A stretch of DNA of 64,000 bases from Bacillota bacterium (GCA_023426245.1 JAFABB010000039.1:122587-186586); one strand, 5' to 3'; positions 51,924 to 61,931 are shown, numbered from the stretch's first letter. Notes: generated from the sequence alone by a model not told the origin. A program made the numbers and translations.

Positions 51924-54900
51924 ATGATGGAACAACTGAAAGTGCAATTGGACAAACCGGATATCAAGTATTGGCCGGAGGTGCGTTGGTTCATGGCGGA
52001 AGGCTTACATACCGACCAAACCCTCAAAAAGAGTATCCAGATGCTATATGATGCTGGTTTTGGTGCAACCGAATTCCTTGCTTTACCCGATGAAGGTGCC
52101 AATGATGAGCGTTACGGCTGGGGTTCTGAGGAGTTTGTGCATGATTCTCATGTAATTGTGGAGGAGACGACAAAGCGCAGGATGGGGGCCAGCTTCACAA
52201 GCGGTGCTCATTGGGCTACGGCAAACCTCGTTACAATTCTCCCGGACGACAAAGCTGCCTCCAAAGAGTTGAGTTTCACCGTTGAAATGATCGCTCCGGG
52301 CCAGACACGTAGCGGTCTACTCTCTAAGCCGGGCATCTCGATGCCGGCGGTAACAGAGCTTATTCTCGTCGCAGTTGTAGCAGGCAAGCGCCTCGGCAGC
52401 ACACAAATAGGCGCGGTGTTGGATAAGAACAGTCTCATTGTGTTGACAGATAAAGTGACTGGTGAACGGGACCTTACCTGGACAGCTCCAAGCGATGGAA
52501 TCTACGATCTCTTGACGTTTTGGATGCATGGGACCGGTCAGACCTCCGAGCCTGCCAAGGGTAAAGCATACACTGTAAATTATGTAGATCGTTACGGTGT
52601 GGATGCATTGATCGATTACTGGGACAAGGTTGTTCTTACACCCGAATTACGCGAGAATATCAAGAAAAATGGCCGCGTCCAAATGTATATGGATTCCCTT
52701 GAGCTCCGGACATACGGCAATGGTAGCCAATTCTGGGGTTACACGATACTTGACGAATTTAAGAAACGCCGCGGCTACGATTTTACATCTTATCTACCCT
52801 ATGCAATGCGCCTATCCGAATCCATTTTACCAAAGACCGGTTTACCCCGCCACCATTATGAATCGCAAGATGCGGAGTTTACAAAGAAAGTCCGCAACGA
52901 TTTGTACCAAGTACAGACGGAACTCTATATCGAAAACATGCTCAAGCCTTTTAAGGAGTGGCTGAACAAAAATGGTATTGGCTTGCGTGCGGAAATTTCC
53001 TATGGTATGCCGTACGAAATTTCAATTCCCGGTAAATATGTTGACTATATTGAAACAGAAACGCTTGAATTTGCCTCCCAATTGGATGCTTACCGCAACC
53101 TTGCCGGTCCAGCGTTCCTCTTCAATAAACTTTATTCCAGTGAAACAGGCGCAGCAAAACTCAATTATATGAAGGGCTTGCCTTTTTATACGCAGCTTAT
53201 TTTCACGCAGTACGCAGCAGGTGTTTCCCGTACGGTACTACATGGTTTCTCGGCGATTGAGGGCTCTGAGAGCGCAACACATTGGCCTGGTCATGAAGGT
53301 ATGGACCTAGCCATCTCGGAGCGCTTTGGTGAAAGACAGCCCTCCTGGCGGCACTATAGGGATTGGACAGGGATGCAGCAACGTTTTCAATTCCTGCTGC
53401 GACAGGGAATGCCGAAGCGCGATCTGGCTATTCTTCGGCTGGATTACCATTTTAATAACTACATGGCTTATTACAACGGAATTACCCATGATGTGATCTA
53501 TGAGACGATGTTTATGCGCGCAAACAAAGGCATCTATTGGCAAGATATGACCCTCCAGAACTCCGGCTATACATACGATTACTTTGCGCCACAATTACTG
53601 GAAGATGGTGATGTGTGCTTTCGGAATGGCGTCATTAACCCGGATGGCCCGGCATACCGCGCCGTAATTGTGTATCAGGAGGGTATGCCGCTCTCTTCGG
53701 CAAAAAAGCTACTTGAGTGGGCAAAGCTGGGTCTAAAGGTACTTATTGTGAATGGCGTTACTGAGATGATCCGCAATGAGCATTATGTTACACATTCAAA
53801 TGCGGCGTCAAAGACCCCATATAATGATGGTGGCGATGCAGAGCTCGCCAAGGTAATGGCGGAATTAAAGGCGTTGCCTTGCGTCAAAGAACTCTCCAGC
53901 AACAAAGATACCTATGACGCCCTACAGGAGCTTGGGGTGAAGGCCCGTAGCCCATTTGCAGAACCAAACAAAAAAATTCTCACTTTTACGCGTGCCGATG
54001 ACAACAAAAGGTACCTCTATCTCTACAACTACATGTATACCGAAAGTGAATCCTTTACCTTTACAGTGGGTATTGAGGGTAAAGGCCAGCCGTATCTTGT
54101 TGATTGTTGGGCAAATAAGGTCACTGAGATCGGTAAATATGAGATAACCAACGGTTACACAAACGTGGAACTTACCTTGGCTCCTGGAGAGGCTGTTTTT
54201 CTAGTGCTCGACTGTACCGCAAAAGATGCAATTCATGCCGTTTCGGGTAATGGCATTGTGATCCGGAGCGGCGACGCATTGAAAATGGTAGCCTACAAAA
54301 GCGATAACTACACTGTCAAGCTTAGTAATGGGCTTGAGATTGAGAAGAACATCCAAGTTCCCGACCCTATCTGTATTCCGGAATGGGATGTTATAGTAGA
54401 AGATTGGAACGAGGGCGAAAAGAAAATAGTTGAGGAGGATCGTGGTCTTGGCTATGTGACACGCGAGGTCTACTTTGAAACGAAGAAGACGAAAATTAAT
54501 TTAGGCAAGACCACACTCAAACCATGGAAGGATTACGCAGCCGTCGGGCCGGAAGTTTCCGGACTGGGTTTTTACACAACCACTTTTAACTTGCCACAGG
54601 GATGGAACGATGCAAATGGAGCTGTGTTGAAGATTGGCAGCACAAACGGCAATTCCGTCACGGTCTATGTCAATGGCAAAAAGACCCCGCCGGTTGATAC
54701 AAGCAAGCTTACTGTTGACATTACCGAGCTTTTGAGTTTAGGTGAAAACACTGTATATATCGAGATCGGCAGCACACTGAATAACCGCATGCTACAGCGT
54801 AAATTCTACGATAACATTGCACTCAGGCCAGACATTCTATTCGATGGCAAGCCAATGATGATGTCCCATAAACCCGTCGCTGTGCAAAGCTATGGATTAA

Positions 54901-54944
54901 CCGGAGAAACCAGTGTTTGCTTCTATAAAAAGGAAGAGATCTGA
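51924..54944 (+). CDS. GH106-like glycoside hydrolase (putative alpha-L-rhamnosidase)
   Basis: The 1006-residue protein has no signal peptide and opens with the GH106-style segment KYWPEVRWFMAEGLHTDQTL, followed by MLYDAGFGATEFLALPDE. The middle includes the barrel segments LDEFKKRRGYDFTSYLPY and RAEISYGMPYEISIPGKYVD. The C-terminus has jelly-roll domains (GLGFYTTTFNLPQGW, VTVYVNGKKTPPVDTSK). GH106 enzymes remove alpha-L-rhamnose, including from pectins. GAGGA precedes the double ATG at 51924. Codon choice looks different from flanking genes (more CGC, ACA and AAG), hinting at transfer. Confidence 0.78.
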   Translation: MMEQLKVQLDKPDIKYWPEVRWFMAEGLHTDQTLKKSIQMLYDAGFGATEFLALPDEGANDERYGWGSEEFVHDSHVIVEETTKRRMGASFTSGAHWATANLVTILPDDKAASKELSFTVEMIAPGQTRSGLLSKPGISMPAVTELILVAVVAGKRLGSTQIGAVLDKNSLIVLTDKVTGERDLTWTAPSDGIYDLLTFWMHGTGQTSEPAKGKAYTVNYVDRYGVDALIDYWDKVVLTPELRENIKKNGRVQMYMDSLELRTYGNGSQFWGYTILDEFKKRRGYDFTSYLPYAMRLSESILPKTGLPRHHYESQDAEFTKKVRNDLYQVQTELYIENMLKPFKEWLNKNGIGLRAEISYGMPYEISIPGKYVDYIETETLEFASQLDAYRNLAGPAFLFNKLYSSETGAAKLNYMKGLPFYTQLIFTQYAAGVSRTVLHGFSAIEGSESATHWPGHEGMDLAISERFGERQPSWRHYRDWTGMQQRFQFLLRQGMPKRDLAILRLDYHFNNYMAYYNGITHDVIYETMFMRANKGIYWQDMTLQNSGYTYDYFAPQLLEDGDVCFRNGVINPDGPAYRAVIVYQEGMPLSSAKKLLEWAKLGLKVLIVNGVTEMIRNEHYVTHSNAASKTPYNDGGDAELAKVMAELKALPCVKELSSNKDTYDALQELGVKARSPFAEPNKKILTFTRADDNKRYLYLYNYMYTESESFTFTVGIEGKGQPYLVDCWANKVTEIGKYEITNGYTNVELTLAPGEAVFLVLDCTAKDAIHAVSGNGIVIRSGDALKMVAYKSDNYTVKLSNGLEIEKNIQVPDPICIPEWDVIVEDWNEGEKKIVEEDRGLGYVTREVYFETKKTKINLGKTTLKPWKDYAAVGPEVSGLGFYTTTFNLPQGWNDANGAVLKIGSTNGNSVTVYVNGKKTPPVDTSKLTVDITELLSLGENTVYIEIGSTLNNRMLQRKFYDNIALRPDILFDGKPMMMSHKPVAVQSYGLTGETSVCFYKKEEI

Positions 54945-55013
54945 TAATAGTGTTCTATTGGTGGATCGGTTCTAATACAGAAGTGTACAATTTAATTATC
55001 AAGGGGGATTTAA

Positions 55014-55383
55014 ATGAGTTACATCGACTTTTCGCATTCGAAAACACATGGTGCAGAACTCATTTCCACCAAAGGGAACGCCGCGAAATTCCTTTTAAAA
55101 CGCAGTGGTGGAGGATTCTTCAATGCGCTACCTGACTGGTTATAGACTGGACAGCGGCTTTCCGGAAGAGTTTAAAGAGCGGAGAGGATATTCTACCATA
55201 TCTTATCTGCCATTTATTGGGTTGACAGATATGTATCGGCCGCCCTGTGATGTTCCAGGCTATGAACTGGAAAAACCGGAACTGTCAGAAAGACAAGTTC
55301 CAGATGGAGATTCCTTATATACTAAAAGAATATGGGGTTTGGGAGACAGAAGACAAAAAGTGCCGTATTTATATGATGAATGA
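55014..55383 (+). pseudogene. Fragment of a second GH106-like gene
   Basis: A short frame at 55014-55145 (MSYIDFSHSKTHGAELIS) ends in TAG. An offset frame at 55105-55383 contains PEEFKERRGYSTISYLPFIG, closely resembling LDEFKKRRGYDFTSYLPY of the intact neighbour upstream. The two pieces lie in different frames, and the rest of a ~1000-residue enzyme is absent. This is a frameshifted internal fragment of a related gene. Confidence 0.65.
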
Positions 55384-55395
55384 GGACTACAGTAT

Positions 55396-56943
55396 ATGAA
55401 AAAGATAGAAAAATTTAATATTTTTAAGGAAAGAATCGCTGGACCAAAACCTGTTGATTCCTGTGTCAAGGTGGATTTTATCGCAACATTTAGTAAAGAT
55501 GATAAAAAGTTTCAGGTCAAGGGCTTCTATAATGGAAATGGTGAATACGTAGCGCGTTTTATGCCTGAGGAAATAGGTATTTGGCATTATGAATTAAGCT
55601 TAAAAACTTCTGAGCCAATAAGTGAAGCCGGATCTTTTGAGTGTGTTAGTGAAACAGGGAATAACCACGGACCTGTTATAGTCAACGGCCTGAATTTTCA
55701 ATATGCCGACGGTTCAAAATATATACCGGTAGGAACCACAATATATGCCTGGATTCATCAAACAAAGCAGCTTATTGAAAAGACAACGGATACACTGTCA
55801 AAAAGTCCTTTTAATAAGGTTCGTATGTGTGTATTTCCTAAAAGTATGATCTATAACAATAACGAACCGGAGCTATTTCCTTTTGAAAGAAGTTCAGAAG
55901 GCAAATGGGATGTTCATCAGCCAAACTTTGAATTTTGGAAACACTTGGAGAAACAATTGGAAGCACTTTTAGCCCAGGGCATAGAGGCGGATTTAATTTT
56001 ATTCCACCCATATGACAGATGGGGTTTCTCCGAGTTAAACAGGGAAGATAATCTGGCATACCTTGATTACTGTGTAAGAAGATTATCAGCTTTCAGGAAC
56101 ATTTGGTGGAGCCTGGCCAATGAGTATGATATGGTATTCAACAAGAATGAAGAAGACTGGGAGGCCTTTGGTAAGTTTATAAGTAGTGAAGATAAGTATC
56201 ACCATTTGATATCCGTACATAACTGGCTTAGAGTCTATGATGCATCCAAACCATGGATTACCCACAGCTCCATTCAGACAAACAGTTTTCAAAATACTAA
56301 AATAATCAGGGATCAATATAAAAAGCCTGTTATGATTGATGAGTGCAGATATGAGGGGGATATTGAACCTTCCTGGGGTAATATATCCGCTTTTGAGATG
56401 GTTCACAGATTTTGGTCAGTTATGATGCTGGGTGGCTATTGCACGCATGGAGAAACCTTTCATAGGGAAGATGAGGTTCTTTGGTGGGCAAAAGGCGGAG
56501 AATTACACGGACAGAGTGTAAAACGTATTGCTTTTCTGAAGGATATCATGTACGGATTGGACGGGGAAATACAGCCGGACCAAGGTAGGTTCGATATAAA
56601 TCCTAATGATACGGGTTCCAAGTCAAAGATTGAGGCTGCGCAGAATAACCCATTTACAGAAGCTATTTTAAGCCTTGATCCTGTAGCTTTTAATGATGTA
56701 AGGTATGGTATGATGATATCCTATTCGGGAAGACACGATGACAAATATATCATAAAGTATATGGGGCGGGCATGCCGTTGCTTCATTGATATCGAGCTGC
56801 CGGAAAATGGTGATGAATACTCAATAGAAGTGATAGATACTTGGGAAATGACCCGTGTAACTGCACTTGCAAGAGCAAAAGGAAAAACAAGAGTAAAGCT
56901 TCCGGGAAAAGAAGGTATAGCCGTAGTTGGTATCCGGATATAA
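55396..56943 (+). CDS. DUF5060/DUF4038-type putative glycoside hydrolase
   Basis: The 515-residue cytoplasmic protein has an N-terminal Ig-like DUF5060 domain (~1-90, with FYNGNGEYVARFMPEEIGIW). A TIM-barrel DUF4038-type domain (~100-420) follows, with likely acid/base E243 (WWSLANEYD) and nucleophile E316 (PVMIDECRYEGD). A small C-terminal DUF5605-like beta domain completes it. DUF4038 enzymes include GH140 apiosidases acting on rhamnogalacturonan II. The assigned substrate is uncertain. It belongs to the same gene string as the GH106-like and 57005-59701 enzymes. Confidence 0.82.
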   Translation: MKKIEKFNIFKERIAGPKPVDSCVKVDFIATFSKDDKKFQVKGFYNGNGEYVARFMPEEIGIWHYELSLKTSEPISEAGSFECVSETGNNHGPVIVNGLNFQYADGSKYIPVGTTIYAWIHQTKQLIEKTTDTLSKSPFNKVRMCVFPKSMIYNNNEPELFPFERSSEGKWDVHQPNFEFWKHLEKQLEALLAQGIEADLILFHPYDRWGFSELNREDNLAYLDYCVRRLSAFRNIWWSLANEYDMVFNKNEEDWEAFGKFISSEDKYHHLISVHNWLRVYDASKPWITHSSIQTNSFQNTKIIRDQYKKPVMIDECRYEGDIEPSWGNISAFEMVHRFWSVMMLGGYCTHGETFHREDEVLWWAKGGELHGQSVKRIAFLKDIMYGLDGEIQPDQGRFDINPNDTGSKSKIEAAQNNPFTEAILSLDPVAFNDVRYGMMISYSGRHDDKYIIKYMGRACRCFIDIELPENGDEYSIEVIDTWEMTRVTALARAKGKTRVKLPGKEGIAVVGIRI

Positions 56944-57004
56944 GAGATGGAATGGATGAATATGGGAACAAAGAAAAACGAGAATTAGGGAGGGGGTAAA
57001 GATA

Positions 57005-59701
57005 ATGGATCAAAATCTATTTGAAATATTAAACGGAAAAGGCGGGAACTATATTTTACCTTTTCTTTGGATGCATGGCGAGGAAGAACCAATCCTCCGA
57101 GAAGAAATGAAACGAATCTTTGAAAGCGGCATTAAGGCTGTTTGTATAGAGTCCCGTCCCCATCCGGATTTTGCAGGCCCCTCATGGTGGAGAGATCTGG
57201 ACATTGTTATGGATGAAGCTAAAAAGTTAGGAATGCAGGTATGGGTGCTGGATGATTCTCATTTTCCTACCGGCTATGCCAATGGCTGGATCAAGGATAA
57301 ATACCCGGAGAAAGGCAAACTCTACCTGGCTGAGAAGCATGTGGAGGCATGCGGCCCATTATCAAATGCTTCTTTCATTATTGACGGATGGCTGAATCAG
57401 AAGGATCGGATGGCCCCCCAGGCAAGACACTTCGATGATGACATACTCCTGGCTGTAATCGCTTCTCGCAGAAACGGTTCAGGAGATGATATCGATGAAA
57501 CTCTAATGGATATAACAACAAACGTAAGCAACGGCACCCTTTACTGGGATGTCCCGGAAGGGCTTTGGCGGATTTTCATCCTGTATATTACCCGAAACGG
57601 AGGAGGCAATCCTGATTATATCAATCTTATTGATCCGGATTCTGTAAGGGTTTTGATTGATGCAGTGTATGAACCGCACTATTTACATTATAAAGATGAT
57701 TTTGGAGATACGTTTGCCGGTTTTTTTTCCGATGAGCCTGAATTTGGGAATACTATAGGCTATAACTTTGATGAATCCATCGGCAGAAAAAAGATGCCGC
57801 TTCCATGGTGCAAAGAGCTTCCGGAGCTTCTGGAAAAAACGCTTGGGAAAGACTATAGGCGACTTTTGCTCCTCTTGTGGTATAACGCAGGGGATAGGAC
57901 CGGTGCAGTCCGATATCATTATATGGATAGTATCACCCGTCTGTATGCCAGGAGTTTTTCCGGACAGCTGGGAAAATGGTGCAGAGAACATAACGTTAAG
58001 TATATTGGGCATGTCATCGAAGATCAAAATGTCCATGCCAGACTGGGATGTGGAACGGGACACTATTTCCGTTCCCTGAGCGGGCAGGATATGTCCGGTG
58101 TTGATGTGGTCAATCAGCAGATTATCCCTGGTTTTGACAGTGTTGGACATGACCGCCATAATACAACCTGCGATGGCGAGTTCTTCCATTTTGCTCTGGC
58201 CAAGATGGGAGCTTCACTAGGGCATATTGATCCGCTCAAAAGACGCCGAACCTTTTGTGAACTTTACGGCGCTTTTGGTTGGGCGGAAGGATTAAAATTG
58301 ATGAAGTGGCTGACAGACCATATGCTGGTTAGAGGGATCAACTGGCTGGTACCCCATGCATTCTCACCCAAGGAATATCCGGACGCCGACTGCCCACCGC
58401 ATTTTTACGCCAGGGGAAGAAATCCACAGTACAGGTACATGGGAGTTTTGATGCGGTATGCAAACCGGCTCTGCCATCTTTTAAACGATGGGATTCACGT
58501 GGCGCCGGTAGCAATTCTTTACCATGCGGAAGCGGAATGGAGCGGCGATTATATGCTTTTTCAGAAGCCTGCCCGTTTGCTGGCACAAAACCAGATTGAC
58601 TATGACATTTTACCATCGGATGTATTTGATAATATGGATTTCTATCATGCATACATAGAGGGAGACAATCTTTGTGTCAACGGCGAGAAATACCATTGCC
58701 TGGTGATTCCATACAGCCAACATATTACCGCGGCAGTTGCCAGATTTATTGAAAACGCAGCCAATAATGGACTTGAGATAATATTTATTGAGGGAATGCC
58801 GGATGGAATTTGTGGTGAGGTCAATCGCCATCGTATCGCTCAACAATTAAAGAAGTTGGAACGCTGCCAAAAGCTTGCTCTGGAGAAATTGATCCCTTAC
58901 TTGCAAAATAAAGGGATAGCGGAGATCAAACTATCCTCCACCCAGCCCTACTTACGGTATTATCACTACCGCCGGGGAGAAAATGACATATTGATGTTTT
59001 TCAATGAACACCCATATCATGCAATCTGCACCGAGGTGGATATTTCTTGGTGCGCGCATGCGTCTGGTAAAGTATTTATTTATAATGGGTTTGACAATAC
59101 TTTAATGCCGGCTGTTATAAAAAATGACAGTGGGACTCGAATGGAACTGAACTTGTCGCCTTATGAATCCATGATTGTTATTTTTGGTGATGTGTCGGAA
59201 GAATATCTTATCCAAAAGACCCAAAGCAATAGGGCTGTGAATTCCGGTATGGTGATTAAACCCGGTGAAATTGGCCTCGATAACCCCTGGAAGGTTTCGA
59301 TGGCCACAGCATCAGAGTATCCGAGATTTACTGAAAAGTTAGAATTAACCAAACTAAAGGATCTGTCTGCTCCCGGATGCTTTCCGTCATTCTCCGGTAC
59401 AATTCGTTACGAGACGACTTTTGGCATGGAGGATGAGTCTGGTTCTGTTGAGCTTGATCTTGGAAGTGCCTATGAGGTTGCAGAGGTTTGGGTGAATGGA
59501 GAACATGCAGGTGTGAAAATATGCCCTCCCTATCGGTTTGATATTTCAGGGCTTCAGAAGCTGGGCTTGAATAGCTTACGGATTGATGTAACCAATACTT
59601 TGGTCCGGGAGCAAAGGGATAAATTTTCAAAATGCATCTCCCTGGAGCCTTCGGGACTTTTAGGTCCGGTACTTCTTCGGTACGGTCAATCTAAAAAATA
59701 A
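57005..59701 (+). CDS. Large putative glycoside hydrolase, GH106-related or unclassified
   Basis: The 898-residue protein has no signal peptide. The N-terminal TIM-barrel start is ILPFLWMHGEEEPILREEMK, followed by VCIESRPHPDFAGPSWWRDL. Likely acidic active-site residues lie in FAGFFSDEPEFGNT and VKYIGHVIEDQNVH. A ligand-binding flavodoxin-like region (~500-620) and a C-terminal GH2-type sugar-binding jelly roll (AEVWVNGEHAGVKICPPYRF) follow. Similar proteins occur in Paenibacillus-type saccharolytic clusters, usually labelled only 'glycosyl hydrolase'. AGGGAGGGGG precedes the ATG. It probably acts on rhamnose-containing oligosaccharides. Confidence 0.75.
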   Translation: MDQNLFEILNGKGGNYILPFLWMHGEEEPILREEMKRIFESGIKAVCIESRPHPDFAGPSWWRDLDIVMDEAKKLGMQVWVLDDSHFPTGYANGWIKDKYPEKGKLYLAEKHVEACGPLSNASFIIDGWLNQKDRMAPQARHFDDDILLAVIASRRNGSGDDIDETLMDITTNVSNGTLYWDVPEGLWRIFILYITRNGGGNPDYINLIDPDSVRVLIDAVYEPHYLHYKDDFGDTFAGFFSDEPEFGNTIGYNFDESIGRKKMPLPWCKELPELLEKTLGKDYRRLLLLLWYNAGDRTGAVRYHYMDSITRLYARSFSGQLGKWCREHNVKYIGHVIEDQNVHARLGCGTGHYFRSLSGQDMSGVDVVNQQIIPGFDSVGHDRHNTTCDGEFFHFALAKMGASLGHIDPLKRRRTFCELYGAFGWAEGLKLMKWLTDHMLVRGINWLVPHAFSPKEYPDADCPPHFYARGRNPQYRYMGVLMRYANRLCHLLNDGIHVAPVAILYHAEAEWSGDYMLFQKPARLLAQNQIDYDILPSDVFDNMDFYHAYIEGDNLCVNGEKYHCLVIPYSQHITAAVARFIENAANNGLEIIFIEGMPDGICGEVNRHRIAQQLKKLERCQKLALEKLIPYLQNKGIAEIKLSSTQPYLRYYHYRRGENDILMFFNEHPYHAICTEVDISWCAHASGKVFIYNGFDNTLMPAVIKNDSGTRMELNLSPYESMIVIFGDVSEEYLIQKTQSNRAVNSGMVIKPGEIGLDNPWKVSMATASEYPRFTEKLELTKLKDLSAPGCFPSFSGTIRYETTFGMEDESGSVELDLGSAYEVAEVWVNGEHAGVKICPPYRFDISGLQKLGLNSLRIDVTNTLVREQRDKFSKCISLEPSGLLGPVLLRYGQSKK

Positions 59702-59777
59702 ATGGGCATGGCACCTGTTGCCTTCGGATTAGCTATTCTTTGGTAATCGTTTCAATTACATCACAGGGGGACAATGG

Positions 59778-61397
59778 ATGTACCATTTACTAATTGTTGA
59801 TGATGAACCGGGAATTATTGAAGGATTAAAACTTGTAATCCAGCGCAATCTGGTTGACTGTATGGTTCGTTGCGTTGCCTACACTGGAGCTCAAGGTTTT
59901 AATTTGGCTATGCAGGAGAAACCGGATATTATTTTGACGGATGTCCGGATGCCTCAGGTTGATGGACTGGAAATGATCCGAAGACTGCAGGTTGCAGGAT
60001 GCAAAGCGAGATTTATTATTCTCAGTGGTTTTTCCGAGTTTCAATATGCCCAAACTGCCATGGCTTTAGGAGTGAAATATTATATTACCAAACCTGTGGA
60101 AGAAGAGAAGTTATTCCACGTCATCCATAAGGCATGCCTTGATATTGAAGCTGAAAAGGCCAATACATTGAAAATTAAGAGTCTGGGGGATAATGTTCAA
60201 AGGAACATCAAAGGATTTGTCCTTCGAAATATACTCGATTCGGTGGTGGATAAATCCTCCTATGATTTGCTGGATTTTTGCGGCTTTCCAATATCCCATA
60301 AACAATATGGGTGTGCCTTATTAGAATTCAATAGTGAGTCGATTGATTTAACCGGAAACCTTTTTTATGAGTTGGCTAATGAAATTGAAACCCACTTAAA
60401 TCAATACGCTAATAAGATTGTGTTGTTTTACTCCGGACTGCAAATTGCCGTTATTATTTCTGATCATGAACAAATAAACTATGCTCACCTTGTTATGTCT
60501 ATCGGCAGTGTCAAAAACGAAATTGTCGAGAAATGGGGTATTTTTGTTACCATCGGTGTAGGGCAGATATATGAAGACATTGGCGGAATAAGCCAATCTT
60601 TTGAAGAAGCACGATATGCCCTGGATTATAAGGTTATTAAAGGCAGCGGTTCAATTATACCTTACAAGGAAATACAAAATATTGCGGGAAGTCGAAGGGC
60701 AGTATCCCAGGAAGATATTTGTAGATTTGAAGAGTGTATTGATAATATGGATATCCATGGCTGCAATGATATTATTCAAGAAATATTTGATAAAATGGCT
60801 AAGGATGAAGCCTTAAGCCTTTCAGACTTAAAGCTTCAGTGCCTGAGTATTATTTTGTCGGGTATCCGAAAGATGCCGGCTGTACAGTTTCAGTTTAATG
60901 AGTTTTTGGGTCAAAATATTCTATCCCTGGAGAGTGTTTCCAAGTTTGAAACATTGGATCAACTGAAAAACTGGCTCATTCTTACTGTCGGAAACATTAT
61001 TGAATTAAAGTTTATGAGGAAAGTGCCGCTTAAAAAGGATATTATTGCAGATATCAAGGAATATGTGGCGGAAAATTTTGATAAGAGCATTAGTTTGGCA
61101 GAGCTTTCTGAAAAATTTTTTATCAACCCCTATTATCTCAGCAGACAATTTAAAGAGAAAACCGGAGATACCTATTTGAATTATCTATTGAAGCTCCGCA
61201 TCAACCGGGCGAAAGAGCTATTGGAGAAAACCGATCTAAAGGTCTATGAAGTGTGTGAAATGGTAGGATACAGTGATACCAACTATTTCAGCAAGTTATT
61301 CGAAAAGTTTGCCGGATGCAGACCCAGTGAATTCAAGAAAAAAATGGGGAGTCAAGAATTGTGGGCAACGAACCCAATCAAGAAATTGCCATTGTGA
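59778..61397 (+). CDS. YesN-type AraC response regulator, orphan paralogue
   Basis: The 539-residue protein is colinear with the regulator at 38556-40136. It has the same receiver start (MYHLLIVDDEPGIIEGLKLV), phospho-acceptor Asp ~55 (IILTDVRMPQVDG), middle region (ISQSFEEARYALDYKVIKGS) and AraC end (VYEVCEMVGYSDTNYFSKLF). It carries an extra ~10-residue C-terminal tail. No kinase gene adjoins it, so it may be served by the YesM kinase at 36727. An ACAGGGGGAC ribosome binding site precedes it. It may co-activate the recurring promoter module. Confidence 0.92.
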   Translation: MYHLLIVDDEPGIIEGLKLVIQRNLVDCMVRCVAYTGAQGFNLAMQEKPDIILTDVRMPQVDGLEMIRRLQVAGCKARFIILSGFSEFQYAQTAMALGVKYYITKPVEEEKLFHVIHKACLDIEAEKANTLKIKSLGDNVQRNIKGFVLRNILDSVVDKSSYDLLDFCGFPISHKQYGCALLEFNSESIDLTGNLFYELANEIETHLNQYANKIVLFYSGLQIAVIISDHEQINYAHLVMSIGSVKNEIVEKWGIFVTIGVGQIYEDIGGISQSFEEARYALDYKVIKGSGSIIPYKEIQNIAGSRRAVSQEDICRFEECIDNMDIHGCNDIIQEIFDKMAKDEALSLSDLKLQCLSIILSGIRKMPAVQFQFNEFLGQNILSLESVSKFETLDQLKNWLILTVGNIIELKFMRKVPLKKDIIADIKEYVAENFDKSISLAELSEKFFINPYYLSRQFKEKTGDTYLNYLLKLRINRAKELLEKTDLKVYEVCEMVGYSDTNYFSKLFEKFAGCRPSEFKKKMGSQELWATNPIKKLPL

Positions 61398-61604
61398 GGA
61401 TGACCCCTTATAACTCCTCTACAGGAATCCTTTAAAATATTTCTATAGAAATGAATGTTTATTAAACCAGACATATTTAAATCCTTTATCCATCAGTTCC
61501 ATGATGGCATAAAGGATTTTTTTATGGCTTTACCATCCAATGATGATTTTTTGAAAGTTACCACGATACATTGTTCCACCAGTATCAAACGGGGTGTTCA
61601 TAAA
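61398..61604. other. Intergenic stretch after the orphan regulator
   Basis: A weak stem (AAATCCTTTATCCATCA with GGCATAAAGGATTTTTTTATGG, near 61480-61525) could terminate the regulator gene. Nothing else is seen before the promoter module. Confidence 0.5.
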
Positions 61605-61671
61605 AAGTCAAAAATGCCATGGTAAAATGTAAAACCAGCCCTTTGTTGTTTTTTGTAATTTCAAAGATAAT
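61605..61671 (+). promoter_or_regulatory. Recurring operator-promoter module, copy 5 (porin gene)
   Basis: AAGTCAAAAATGCCATGG is followed by TAAAATGTAAAACCAGCCC. TTTGTT lies at 61642-61647 and GATAAT at 61666-61671, with an 18-nt spacer. AAAAATG at 61610 is 32 bases before the -35 box. It drives an outer-membrane protein gene starting at 61932, with a ~255-base leader. Confidence 0.8.
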
Positions 61672-61931
61672 AGAGTTAATAAATTGTGAAATTCATGTAA
61701 CATTAGGAAATCTACTATTGGCACGATACCAGATAGTTTAGGGACAAGTCCGGTGTTTTTGACATTGGATGTAACTCACTTAAATAGAATAACCAGTTTT
61801 CCGGAGAAGTTGCGGGGACAACAAGGAAACCTCGTTATGCTCATCCGGATGAGATATATCAAGAGGGGGTATGTGGAGAAGATTACGTGAGAGGGTAAGT
61901 TAGTTAAAGAACAAATAAGGGGGAAGATTTG

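Noticed and set aside
54950..55135. 61-codon frame MFYWWIGSNTE
   Set aside because: It lacks a ribosome binding site and lies over the GH106-like fragment in another frame.
59740..59765. Catabolite-repression (cre) site before the orphan regulator
   Set aside because: The sequence around ATCGTTTCAA does not keep the required spacing of the cre consensus.
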